Below, piece by piece: positions 18,536 to 29,300 of a stretch of 64,000 nucleotides of DNA. The translations under genes were made by a program, and so were the position numbers. How positions within the stretch are numbered: the stretch's first letter is position 1; each line of letters begins with the position of its first letter. A model generated the notes under the pieces. The model worked only from the letters and a program-made list of their open reading frames with translations, searched no databases and was not told the DNA's origin. The DNA comes from an uncultured Marvinbryantia sp. (GTDB lineage: Bacteria; Bacillota; Clostridia; Lachnospirales; Lachnospiraceae): assembly GCA_934394985.1 (NCBI GenBank), contig CAKRRF010000006.1:18251-82250 (forward strand), in the 5' to 3' direction.

Positions 18536-19589
18536 TCTGAAAAAACTGACACAGAAGCGCTTGTTCCTGCCGATTTTCAGTATGATCTTAGTTATGCTCA
18601 TCAACGTGATTTACGATATTGCATGTGGAAATATGCCACTTCAGTTCTTCCTGATTACGATTAAAAACGGAGTATTATACGGACGTCTTATTGATGTTCT
18701 GAATCGAGGCAGTGAGATCGCTATTCTGGCAATCGGTATGACACTGGTCGTATCCTCTTCCGCAGGAACAGATATTTCTGTCGGATCTGTTATGAGTCTG
18801 TACGCAGGTGTCTGCTGTATGATTCTGGCAGGTTATGGTAATGTAAACGTGTCTAAGTATGCACATCCGTTACTGGTTGGTATTCTCGGCGGTCTGGCAG
18901 TTACCACAATCTGTGGTCTGTTCAATGGTCTTCTGGTAGCTTATCTGAATATTCAGCCGATGGTGGCCACGTTGATTCTATGGTCGGCGGGGCGTGCAAT
19001 AGGACTTTTGCTTTGCAACAGCCAGATCGTATATGTGCGCGTACCTTCTTTCCAGAAGCTTGGTGCTTATACAGGAATTATTCCTACTCCTATTATCGTG
19101 GCGGCTATCTGTATTGCGATTGCAGCATGTGTACTGAAGTTTACAGCACTCGGAACCTATATTCAGAGTGTTGGTATTAATAAAAAGGCATCCAGAATTG
19201 CCGGATTTAACTCTTCCAAGATTATTCTGCTGACCTACATCATTTGTGGTCTGTGTGCAGGTCTGGCAGGTATGGTGGCAACTTCCCGTATCTATTCAGC
19301 AGATACCAATAACATTGGTCTGAACATGGAAATGGATGCCATCCTTTCGGTAGCTCTTGGTGGCAACAGCCTGGGCGGCGGTAAGTTTAATCTGGCAGGT
19401 TCTATTATCGGAGCTTATACCATTCAGGCGATTACCACAACCCTGTATGCATTGGGAGTATCTTCCGCACAGGCGCCTGTATTCAAGGCCATCGTTGTGA
19501 TCCTGATTGTAGTTATTCAGGCTGAACCATTTAAAGCTTATATGAAGAAGCTGACAGCAAAAAGAACACAGGCAAAGGAGGCAGCATAA
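18528..19589 (+). CDS. Sugar ABC transporter permease (YtfT-like)
   Basis: A 353-residue inner-membrane permease of the ribose/galactofuranose (BPD_transp_2) family with about ten helices. The conserved cytoplasmic-loop region SAGTDISVGSVMSLYAG and the later GGNSLGGGKFNLAGSIIGAY are visible. ATG 18528 has AGGAGGT seven bases upstream and lies within the end of the ATPase gene. It should form a heterodimeric channel with the next gene product. Confidence 0.93.
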   Translation: MSSLKKLTQKRLFLPIFSMILVMLINVIYDIACGNMPLQFFLITIKNGVLYGRLIDVLNRGSEIAILAIGMTLVVSSSAGTDISVGSVMSLYAGVCCMILAGYGNVNVSKYAHPLLVGILGGLAVTTICGLFNGLLVAYLNIQPMVATLILWSAGRAIGLLLCNSQIVYVRVPSFQKLGAYTGIIPTPIIVAAICIAIAACVLKFTALGTYIQSVGINKKASRIAGFNSSKIILLTYIICGLCAGLAGMVATSRIYSADTNNIGLNMEMDAILSVALGGNSLGGGKFNLAGSIIGAYTIQAITTTLYALGVSSAQAPVFKAIVVILIVVIQAEPFKAYMKKLTAKRTQAKEAA

Positions 19590-19590
19590 G

Positions 19591-20607
19591 ATGAAAAAGT
19601 CAAAAATCAGCAGTAATAATTTGCTGCTCCTGATCACAATTGTACTGTTTTTCGCAATGTACCTGGCAGGATGCGGAGTATATGCAAGTAAAGGATTCAC
19701 AAAAGCACAGAACTTTATGAACATTTTGATTAACAATGCGGGCCTGATCTGTGTAACAGCAGGTATGACCTGCGTGATGCTGACAGGTGGAATCGATATC
19801 TCTGTTGGTTCACTGATTGCCATGGACTGTATGATTCTGGCAGTTGGTATTGAACGCTGGCACTGGAGCAGCCCGGCACTGATGCTGTTCATTCTGGCTA
19901 TCGGTATTGTATTTGGATTTGTACAGGGCTTCTGTATCGCTTATCTGGACATTCAGCCATTTATTGTCACCATGGCGGGACTGTTCTTTGCCCGTGGTAT
20001 GACAGCAGTGATCTGTAAGGAACAGGTCAGTATTGTATCCGATAAAATCTTCACGGCGCTGTCTAATTTTAAGATTCAGTTTCCATTTGGCGGAGTTGTA
20101 AATAAAAAAGGTGTACTGGTGCTTCCTTATATCCGTATCACAGTCATTGTGGCATTGATTGTAGTAGTTGCAATTTATCTGATGCTGAAGTATACTAAAT
20201 TCGGCCGCAGCATTTATGCAATTGGCGGAAATCAGCAGTCTGCAACCCTGATGGGACTTGATGTAAAGAAGACAAAACTGAAGACCTATATGTTATCCAG
20301 CTTCCTGACATCTATCGGCGGAATCTGCTTCTGCCTGAATACGATGGCTGGAACAACAACACAGGCAACCGGACTGGAAATGGATGCCATTTCCTCAGCT
20401 GTCATCGGTGGAACACTTCTGACAGGCGGTGTGGGAAATGTCATCGGATCACTCTTTGGAGTATTGATCAACGGTACCATTTCCGCACTGGTAAAGGCGA
20501 ACGGTAAACTGATCAGTTCCTGGGCGAATATCGTAACAGCGATACTGCTTTGCTTCTTCATTATTTTGCAGAGTATTTTCGCTAAGATCAAAGAAAGTAA
20601 AAAATAA
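19591..20607 (+). CDS. Sugar ABC transporter permease (YjfF-like)
   Basis: A 338-residue permease of the same family as the preceding one, matching the YjfF side of the E. coli YtfQRT-YjfF system. It has TGGIDISVGSLIAMDCM in the first half and GGTLLTGGVGNVIGSLFG in the second. It begins two bases after the previous stop, with AAAGGAGGCAGCATAAG in front. The terminator at 20617 closes the operon. Confidence 0.93.
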   Translation: MKKSKISSNNLLLLITIVLFFAMYLAGCGVYASKGFTKAQNFMNILINNAGLICVTAGMTCVMLTGGIDISVGSLIAMDCMILAVGIERWHWSSPALMLFILAIGIVFGFVQGFCIAYLDIQPFIVTMAGLFFARGMTAVICKEQVSIVSDKIFTALSNFKIQFPFGGVVNKKGVLVLPYIRITVIVALIVVVAIYLMLKYTKFGRSIYAIGGNQQSATLMGLDVKKTKLKTYMLSSFLTSIGGICFCLNTMAGTTTQATGLEMDAISSAVIGGTLLTGGVGNVIGSLFGVLINGTISALVKANGKLISSWANIVTAILLCFFIILQSIFAKIKESKK

Positions 20608-20616
20608 GACATACCA

Positions 20617-20646
20617 AAAGGGGCCTGACAACAGGTCCCTTTTTTT
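20617..20646 (+). terminator. Terminator after the ABC operon
   Basis: AAAGGGGCCTG and CAGGTCCCTTT form a stem (one G-T pair) followed by seven T residues. It ends only ten bases before the next start codon, so its T run runs directly into the ribosome site CGGAGG of the lipoprotein gene. Confidence 0.85.
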
Positions 20647-20656
20647 CGGAGGATTC

Positions 20657-21694
20657 ATGAACAGACAGATAGCAGCAGGGGGAATAATACTTGGAAGCGT
20701 GATATTATTAAGCGGATGCCAGGTGACAGAGGAACGGCAAAGTGAAACAGCTTATACATCAACAATCAGTCAGACGGAAACAGAGATTGATGAGAACCTG
20801 ATAGTTGTGGGAGTATCCCAGGTAGGGGCAGAATCAGACTGGAGAATTGCGCAGACGAATTCCATTAAAGAGTCTCTGACTGCTGAGAATGGATTTTATA
20901 TGATTTTTGATAATGCGCAGCAAAAACAGGAAAATCAGATCAAGGCAGTACGAAATTTTATTCTTCAGGAGGTAGATTATATCGTTTTGGATCCGATTGT
21001 GGTAAGTGGATGGGAAACTGTACTGCAGGATGCAAAAGATGCTAACATTCCTGTGATTCTGGTCGATCGCGATGTGGAAGTGGAGGATGACAGTCTGTAT
21101 GTCACCAGTGTGGTGACGGATATGGTGGCAGAAGGACGCAATGCCGGCTACTGGCTGGAGGATTATCTGGAAAAACAGGGAAGAGAAGATGAAGATATTC
21201 AGATTGTTATGCTGCTGGGAACGGAAGGAGCATCTGCACAGATCGGCCGTACGGAAGGATTTACAGAAATAGCAGGCCAGCATGAGAACTGGAAGATACT
21301 GGAGCAGATTGACGGGGATTTTACGCAGGCCAAAGGACGGGAATCCATGGAGACGCTTCTGAAGAAATATGATGACATTGATGTGGTAATCAGTGAAAAT
21401 GACAATATGACATTTGGCGCCATAGATGCAATACAGGATGCCGGCAGGAGCTGTGGACCGGGAGGAGATATGATCATGATCTCCTTTGATGCGGTTCGGG
21501 CAGCACTGGAGGCTATGCAGGCGGGAGAAATCAATGCAGACTTTGAATGCAATCCGCTTCAGGGACCAAAGCTTGTGGAGACGATCAAACGTCTGGAAAA
21601 TGGAGAAAAAGTAGAAAAAGTGCAGTATATTGAAGAAACTTATTTTGACACAACGATGGATCTGGAAAGTCTGATCCGAGAGAGGGTATATTAG
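20657..21694 (+). CDS. YtfQ-like binding protein, lipoprotein paralogue
   Basis: This 345-residue protein is a second copy of the same binding-protein type as the one at 15882: both have the GxSDWR-type N-terminus (VSQVGAESDWRIAQT here), an ENQIKAVRNFI segment and a DGDFTQAKGRESME region. Unlike it, this one has a clear lipobox LLSGC (Cys21) and a Ser/Thr/Glu linker, so it is tethered to the membrane. It starts right after the operon terminator and is probably made at a lower level by readthrough. Possible roles are a spare receptor for the importer or a sensory receptor for the YesM-like kinase; neither is shown by sequence. Confidence 0.9.
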   Translation: MNRQIAAGGIILGSVILLSGCQVTEERQSETAYTSTISQTETEIDENLIVVGVSQVGAESDWRIAQTNSIKESLTAENGFYMIFDNAQQKQENQIKAVRNFILQEVDYIVLDPIVVSGWETVLQDAKDANIPVILVDRDVEVEDDSLYVTSVVTDMVAEGRNAGYWLEDYLEKQGREDEDIQIVMLLGTEGASAQIGRTEGFTEIAGQHENWKILEQIDGDFTQAKGRESMETLLKKYDDIDVVISENDNMTFGAIDAIQDAGRSCGPGGDMIMISFDAVRAALEAMQAGEINADFECNPLQGPKLVETIKRLENGEKVEKVQYIEETYFDTTMDLESLIRERVY

Positions 21695-21710
21695 TTAAGA
21701 AGAAAAAGAT

Positions 21711-21752
21711 GGGGCATCACACTAACCTGGTTAGTGTGGTGCCCACTTTTTG
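21711..21752. terminator. Bidirectional terminator inside the end of the HTH gene
   Basis: GGGCATCACACTAAC pairs with GTTAGTGTGGTGCCC around a CTG loop, then ACTTTTT. The right arm covers the last six codons of the minus-strand HTH regulator, so the hairpin is partly coding. Confidence 0.85.
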
Positions 21753-23170
21753 TTTTCGAAATCGTTTATGCGCTGTTCCAGCAATTGAAGACAGTGATCG
21801 GTAGAATAGACCATCGGGCTTCCTGGAAGAGACTGTACAAAGTCGTAAAAGATATTGCAAAGTGTTTTTTCAGTAATATGAATATTACAACAATATGCGC
21901 CAAAGAGAAAAGCATTGGTAGGATAAATATGAAGCCCGGTAGTAGGATTTACATAAATAGCCAGATAATCCGGGAGCTGCAGCTGCATTGGTCTGGTGAT
22001 CAGACCTGTTAGCCGTCCGGTACGGATATCATCCTGAAGCTGGCGAAGCATACCAATGATGTCTGTCTGTTCAAGGGCTGGGACATATTCAGGAGGCAGA
22101 TCCTCCAGGATTCTGTTTTCCAACAGATCCGTCAGCCCTTTTTCTGAAAAAATGGTGCAATATTTTGGAATCTGACGCAGCCTGGAAAAATGTTGCTCAA
22201 CCAGATGAAATACGGCTTCATACGGCAGATCCTGTTGTTTCAGATACTTTGCAATGATGTCTTTGGTAATATAACGCCCAGGACATGGCTGAGCCATCAA
22301 AATCTGCAGTTCATTCGGTGAAGTCGAATCAATGTGCTCATGAAGAATACTGACCAGATCGGTGTCACAGTGGGTTAACGGATCACAACATTCCAGAAGA
22401 TTGTGAAAATGTTCGGTAAAATAATCAACCAGGGGCTCTTTCTTCTGGATCTGAGCGGTAGACAGATCTCCGGCAAACTGCAGCAGATAATTTGGTGTAA
22501 TAATATAATAACTCATCGGTGTTAAAGTCACAGATACAGAGTTTTCATGAAAATAATACGGGCGGTACTGTCCTTTCGAAGCCAGAGAAAGAGGAATCAC
22601 CGCACGTAAAAACTGTAGGTTATCAATGACCGCATCCGTGCTGGAATGAAACTGCAGCAGCTGATTGACTGTAAATTGCTGTCCGGATAACCATAGCTCC
22701 ATCAGTTCCATAGTGAGATCCAGATTCACCGGAAGGAAGAAATTAAACTCACAGTTTTTAGAACTGGAACTTTCCTGGAATAAAAGAGTGTGTATGGCAC
22801 TGCGAATGGCATATTCTCCTTTTAATACGGTTTCATCGACCGTCCTCTGTGGTACATGCAAAGCCGTTGCAGAAGACTGATACGGCAGAGTAGACAGATG
22901 ATTTAGCAGATCACAGACTGCCTGACGGTTTCGATAATTTTCTTCACCCTGTAAAAGAATATAGTACAGACGGAAAAATTCATGACGCTCATCTATAGTA
23001 AGGTTAAAGTGGCGTGCAAGATTCTGCACAACTTTATAAGAAAGAATCCGCTCGTCTGCAAGAGCCTTATGAATGGAGGTACGTTCCGCTCCAATACTGC
23101 GTGAAACCGCAGATACAGATTCACCGCTCCGCTTTATGATGCGGCGAAGATATTCGCTGAATTTAGACAT
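21731..23170 (-). CDS. HTH transcriptional regulator of unknown target
   Basis: A 479-residue cytoplasmic protein with an XRE-like helix-turn-helix at about residues 5-65 (KRSGESVSAVSRSIGAERTSIHKAL). The remaining ~400 residues match nothing I can name; they are mixed alpha/beta with no membrane segment, and may be a ligand or partner domain. ATG 23170 is chosen for the upstream GAGGG and because the HTH starts right after it; the longer reading frame to 23317 adds a Tyr/Arg-rich stretch with no ribosome site. It is divergent from the giant secreted protein, making that gene the likely target. Confidence 0.82.
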   Translation of the reverse strand: MSKFSEYLRRIIKRSGESVSAVSRSIGAERTSIHKALADERILSYKVVQNLARHFNLTIDERHEFFRLYYILLQGEENYRNRQAVCDLLNHLSTLPYQSSATALHVPQRTVDETVLKGEYAIRSAIHTLLFQESSSSKNCEFNFFLPVNLDLTMELMELWLSGQQFTVNQLLQFHSSTDAVIDNLQFLRAVIPLSLASKGQYRPYYFHENSVSVTLTPMSYYIITPNYLLQFAGDLSTAQIQKKEPLVDYFTEHFHNLLECCDPLTHCDTDLVSILHEHIDSTSPNELQILMAQPCPGRYITKDIIAKYLKQQDLPYEAVFHLVEQHFSRLRQIPKYCTIFSEKGLTDLLENRILEDLPPEYVPALEQTDIIGMLRQLQDDIRTGRLTGLITRPMQLQLPDYLAIYVNPTTGLHIYPTNAFLFGAYCCNIHITEKTLCNIFYDFVQSLPGSPMVYSTDHCLQLLEQRINDFENKKWAPH

Positions 23171-23231
23171 AAATATTCCCTCAAATCGTGTAATGTTATG
23201 TTTCATTGTATCATATTTACAACGAATTAGC

Positions 23232-23261
23232 TGTGACAGAATGCGATAAAAAGCTGTCACA
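23232..23261. promoter_or_regulatory. Inverted repeat in the divergent promoter region
   Basis: TGTGACAG (23232-23239) and CTGTCACA (23254-23261) are perfect 8-base arms with 14 bases between. They lie between the HTH regulator and the giant secreted protein, 15 bases before the latter's -35. A nearby TTGTA-N7-TACAA repeat spans 23206-23222 over the minus-strand -10 (TACAAT). Both are candidate sites for the adjacent regulator. Confidence 0.5.
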
Positions 23262-23275
23262 CTTTCTGGCACATG

Positions 23276-23304
23276 TTGTAGGGGGCGGCGATATTTCCTA
23301 TAAT
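23276..23304 (+). promoter_or_regulatory. Promoter of the giant secreted protein
   Basis: TTGTAG, 17 bases, TATAAT (23299-23304); transcription would begin near 23311, about 37 bases before the start codon and its GGAGGAGCGAGGG ribosome site. Confidence 0.6.
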
Positions 23305-23347
23305 AATAGTATTCCATACGAATAGTAGAAAATGGAGGAGCGAGGGT

Positions 23348-26300
23348 ATGAAAGAAAAAAGAAAGAGAAAAATATTGGTGGTCTTAGTACTTGCCATGAT
23401 GCTGGTATTGTTACCACAGCGGTATGCAGAGGCTTCTTACACGCAAGCCGGAGTATCAGCACAGCTGGAACAGTTGATTAGTCAGTATGTAGGAAAACAA
23501 TTTACGGGAACTTTTGCTGGAGGAAGCCAGTGCTATGGATTTGCGCATATGATTTTTAACAATCTGTTTTCAAGGGGTAGTAAAAATGTCGGATCTTATG
23601 CAGATACAGCGAAATGGAAGTTTACCAGTCCGGCCAGTGATATTACTACGATTGGCATACTGAATCCGGGATATTCCATGGCAGATCTGGAAAATCTTCT
23701 GGTAAAGGCGGCTCCAGGAGACTATATTCAGTTACGTCGGCGGGGGAAAGATACCCCCCATTCTCTTATCGTAGCAGGAATCGATATCACGTCAAAGACC
23801 ATTCGAATTTTTGATTCGAATAAGCAGGCTAAGTTGCTAAATGCCTGCTATACGCAGACATTTCAAAAATTTTATGATGATAATGATGGTGTAAGTTTGT
23901 ACCGCTATTATGATTATTATCCGGATGGTCCTACTTATGAAGAAGGAAAATATCGAGTGTCTACCTCGTCTGGTCTTCCATTGATTTTGCGTGCAGGAGC
24001 AGGATCAAACTATGAAAATAAGGCAAGTATTCCAAATGGAACAGAACTGGTAGTAACGCAGGTAAATGGTTCCTGGGGATATGTAAACTATAATGGCAGT
24101 TATGGATGGGTGAGCCTTGTATATTGTACTTATATTGGGGCAGGAGAACATACACATTCATTTACAGAATTCCTTTTTGTAGAAAAAGATCATCCGCATT
24201 ACAAATGCTATAAATGTTCAAAATGTGATGAGGTCTTCAGAAACACCAGTGAGCCGACGATTTATGATGGCTGTGAAAATGGAATATGTAAATATACAGG
24301 ACTTGGAGATACATTTTATGCCAGAATCATAAAAGCAGATGTACAGTTACCACTGAAAAACACAAATCCTGGGGTGGCGGTAGCCAATGTTGCTCTTGGA
24401 ACGGAAACAGGTGGACGTGATACCATTTGGAAGTTTGTGAAACAGGACAATGATGCCTATGTAATCTATTCCTGTGCAGATGGACAATGCTTGGATATGG
24501 ATAATGGAACGGCAAAGCCTGTCCGTGGACAGAACCTTTCTCTTTATGAATATGGGAAAGGTGCACATCAGCAATGGTATGTTACAAAAGCTGGTATTCC
24601 ATGGTGGTCGGAGGACTGCTATAGTTTTGAACCATTATCTAATACAGAGTTAGCAATTGACATTTATGATAATGGAAGTCAAGCAGGAGATAATGCCTGG
24701 ATTCATACTCGAAACAATACAGCGGCACAAAAGTTCAATATCGAAATACTGGATCAGGGATTTACACTAAAAGAACCGGAACTTCTGGTCTTTAACGGAA
24801 GTTCCTTGAAAAATACCACAATCCAGTGGGCGGCAGTGGATCATGCAATGTCTTATGATATTGATATTACGGATGCGAATGGAACTGCTGTTGTATCAGA
24901 AAAGAATTATACGGGAACATCGTATAGCAAATTCTTGCCGGTTGGCTCCTATAAGATAAAAGTGACTGCAAAAAATACTATGTATGAAGATCTCAAGGCG
25001 GAGAGTAAAACCATTTCTATCACGATTAAACAGGAGAGTGGGGATAAGGTTGCCAGCATACTCAGAAATAACAAAGAATATACGCTGTATGATTATGGTT
25101 TGACATGGGAAGAAGCAAAAGCATTCTGTGAAGAGAATGGCGGAAGACTTCTGGAGATCACAAGTGAACAGGAGCAGCAGATTGTAGAGGAATTGTTAAA
25201 ATCCGGAACCTATGATTTTTATTGGCTCGGTCTGACGGATGTGGAAACAGAAGGAACTTTTAAGTGGGAGAGTGGAGCAGCACTTTCTTATACAAACTGG
25301 AGTGAGAATGAACCGAATAATGCAGGAGAAGGGGAGGACTATGGAACTCTGTATCGTTCCAGCGGAAAATGGAATGATGTGACGATTCAGGGAGGTCTGG
25401 AGAGTAAAACCGGAATTATCATGCAAAAAGATTATGTGCCGGTAACGAAAGTAGATTTGGGCTATGAACAGATGTATATTCCGTTAGGGCAGACATGGAA
25501 TCTCTGGCAGGGAAAGATTACACCATCGAATGCAACAAATGGAGCGATTGAAAATCTTACATTTACCGTGTCAGATGAAACTATCTTAAAGCAGATGACA
25601 GATGCAAAGACAGTAAAGGCGGTAAAAACCGGAAGTACTGAAGTGAAAGCAACTTCTCAAGATGGACCATTTGCTACCGCTCAGATTACTGTTTTTGATA
25701 TAGCACTTCAAGAAAAAGCTTTGGAACTGAATATTGGAGATACAGCTACGCTGACAGATAGTATTGCACCAGAGACTATTACTAATGTTATGACGAAGAA
25801 GTGGAGCAGTTCGAATCCGGATATTGTATCTGTAGATGCGACTACAGGAGAGTTGACCGCATTGGCACAGGGAGAGTCAACAATCACTGTGTCAGCATCA
25901 TGTGGTGGCTCTGAAGCAGCGTCAGCTTCCTGCCTTGTTAAGGTATGTGTCCCAGCAGAGGGTATAGCTCTGTCTCAGGCAGAAGTAACCTTGAGTCTTG
26001 GTGAATCCAAGCAGATGACTCTGAGCTATTACCCAGAGAACTGTGATCGTTCCGATCAGGAATATTGGTTCAGTGGAGATGAGTCGGTTGTAACAGTAGA
26101 TAATAGCGGAAACATCACGGCAAAAGGTTATGGTCAGACACAGATCTATGTGGTGGCTGGAAAACTTCGAGCTATGTGCTATGTGACGGTTCAACAAGAA
26201 CTGACAGGTATTCAGGTGAAAGAAACTTCGCTTCAATTAACAGAAGGTGATGAGACAGATATTACAGTGGAAGCGATTCCAAGCAATGCAACACTTCCGT

Positions 26301-29300
26301 TGTTGGTATTGGAAGCGGAAGATACGTCTGTTCTGCGAGTTGATAATGATGTGTATCGAATTTCAGCATTGAAAGCGGGAACGACGAGTCTGCATATTCA
26401 GACGGCAGATAAGAAATATACAGTGGATGTATCAGTAACAGTGGATCATAAATGGAATACTGAGAAAAGTGTATTGAAAGAGGCAACAATCTACGGCCCG
26501 GGAGAAAAAGGAATTACCTGTTCAATCTGCGGAAATGATACAGTGAAAGAAGATTCCAGAGAAACCATACCGGCACTAACAAAAGTAGAAATCGAACAGG
26601 GTATTTCTGCAATTGCTGATGGAGCTTATAAGAATCTTACGAATCTGAAAGAAGTAGTCATTCCGGATAGTGTCCAGATGATTGGAAAAGAAGCTTTCTA
26701 TGGATGCACCGGTTTGACGTCTATCACGATTCCTGCAAGTGTAAGTATAATTGGAACGGACGCTTTTAAAAATTGTAGCCCAGATCTTGTAATCCGTGCA
26801 CCTTACGGAAGCCAGGCAGAAACATATGCAAAAGCGAATGGAATAACATTTGAAGGAAGTGGAAAGCAGCCGGAATCAGAAAATGATAAGGAAACTACAA
26901 TAACGGTTGCTAATAAGAAAGTGCAGTGCGGAAAAGATGTTACGGTTGATGTAAATATTTCAAATAATAAAGGTATTGCGGGATACTCCTATGATATTAA
27001 CTATGATCAGAGTGCTGTGACATTGAAATCTGTATCGGCAGGAGATTTGCTGCAAAACAGTGGACAGATTTCTACAAATGGCAATGTGGTAAACTGGTAT
27101 ACATCAGATAATGTAAGCGGAGATGGAACGCTGATGCGACTGGTATTTTCAGTGAACGAAGATGCCAAAGCAGCGATTTATCCGGTGAGCATCTCCATGC
27201 ATGATGGTAAGCAGAATTTGGTTGATGAAAATGGAAGATATGTAGAAGCAAATTATGTTGCAGGTACAATTGAAGTTACCAAAGGATTGCTTGGTGATTT
27301 TAATGAAGATGGAGATATCACAATTGCAGATGTTGTATTATTAAATCGACACGTACTTGGAAAGGCTTTATTATCATCTGCTCAGTTGCAATATGCGGAT
27401 ATCAGTGGCGATGAGGATATTACAATTGCAGATGTTGTCCTGCTGAATCGTCATGTACTCGGCAAGATCAATCTGTTTGGCGTCGCAGAAATGGCAATGG
27501 ATTGGAAGACACAGATACAAAGCATGGCAGAATCTATGAAGATTTATGCAGAAAGTGTAACCATGGAAGCCGGAACATCAAAAGATATTCCAGTATATTT
27601 GACAGGTAATACAGGAATGGCAGGATTTGCATTGACAGTGAAATTACCAGAGGGTTATACACTGAATACAATGAAAGCCGGCGATATTCTTGGAAGCGGA
27701 ATCTTTACTGCAAATGGAAATGACTGTACCTGGTATGCGGCTGATAATATTGCAGCAAACGGTTTGCTTATGACGCTGAATGTCACGGCAGATCAAAATG
27801 CAAAGAGCGGAAAAGTCATCATTATGGCAAAAGACGGCAAAGAAAACAATGTTTCGGATGAAATGGGTAATACAGTAGAAACGGTATTCGGAGAAGGAAC
27901 GATTACAATATCATCCTCAATAGAACCTGGCTGTAATGGAAACCATAAGGGCGGAACTGCAACTTGTATCAGTAAAGCAATCTGTGAAGTATGCGGGGAA
28001 GCTTATGGAGAAGTAGATCCATTCCATCATGCGGGAAATACAGAGGTGCGTGGTGCCAAAAATGCAACGGCAGCAGAAGACGGATATACCGGAGATACCT
28101 ACTGCAAGGATTGTGGAGCAAAATTGCAAAGCGGCACGATAATTCCGGCAACAGGATCTGTGAAGATTACGATTGATGATGTGACTGCAAGAATCGGTGA
28201 CCAGATTGAAGTCCCGGTAAAGATCAGCAATAATCATGGCATTGCAGGAATGGCAGTTACGGTACATCTTCCGGAAGGCGTACATCTTAATGAAATTGTA
28301 AAAGGCGAGCTGCTTGCCAATGGGGCATTTTCAACAAATGAGTCTGATTGTACCTGGTATAGTTCCGAAAATATGGCTGGCGATGGTACATTGATGATAT
28401 TAAAACTGACGGTAGGCACGGGTGCTGTTAACGGTGTAATATCAGTAGAAGCTAAAGACGGAAAAGAAAACAACGTTGCAGATGAAGCAGGCAACACCGT
28501 CCCGGCAAGCTTTAAGAATGGAACCTTTACGGTTGAGACGAGAACAGAATGTGAAATCAATGGACATAAAGGCGGAACCGCAACCTGTGCGAAGAAAGCA
28601 ATCTGTGAAGTGTGCGGCCAGGAATATGGTGAATATAATCCACAGAACCATGCCGGAGCAGCAGAGATAAGGAACGCAAAACCGGCAACAGAGCAGGAGG
28701 AAGGCTACACAGGAGATACCTATTGTACCGCTTGTGGAACTCAGATTGCAGCAGGAACAGTCATTGCCAGGATCGTACCTGAAGAACCAACAGTACCGGC
28801 TGGAACAGTAGCAAAAAATACTGCATCCAATGGTGTATATAAAGTCCTTCAGGATGGTAAATCGGTTGAATTTACAAAAGCTTTGTCAACGAAGAAAACA
28901 ACCGTTAAGATTCCAAACACCATTACGGTAAATGGAGTAAAATGTAAAGTAACCCGCATTGCGGCAAATGCGTTTAAAAACAATAAAAAGCTTGTCACTG
29001 TGGCAATTGGAAGCAATGTAGAAGTAATCGGTAACAACGCATTCCTCAATTGTAAGAAGCTTAAGAAAGTGACAGGAATGTCAGGAGTACGCCAGATTGG
29101 CAATCAGGCATTCAGGGGATGCAGAGCGCTTACTGCGGTCACAATTCCTGGAAAAGTAGAGAAGATTGGTAAAATGGCATTTGAAGGCTGCAAGAGGCTT
29201 AAAAAAATAACAATCAAAACTTCACTGCTGAGCAATGGAAGTATTGGAGCAAAGGCATTTAAAGGAACTCCTTCAAAAGCAACGGTTAAAGTACCGGCAA

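Noticed and set aside
23171..23317. Extension of the HTH regulator to 23317
   Set aside because: No ribosome site, crosses the inverted repeat and both promoters; the HTH domain starts right after Met at 23170.
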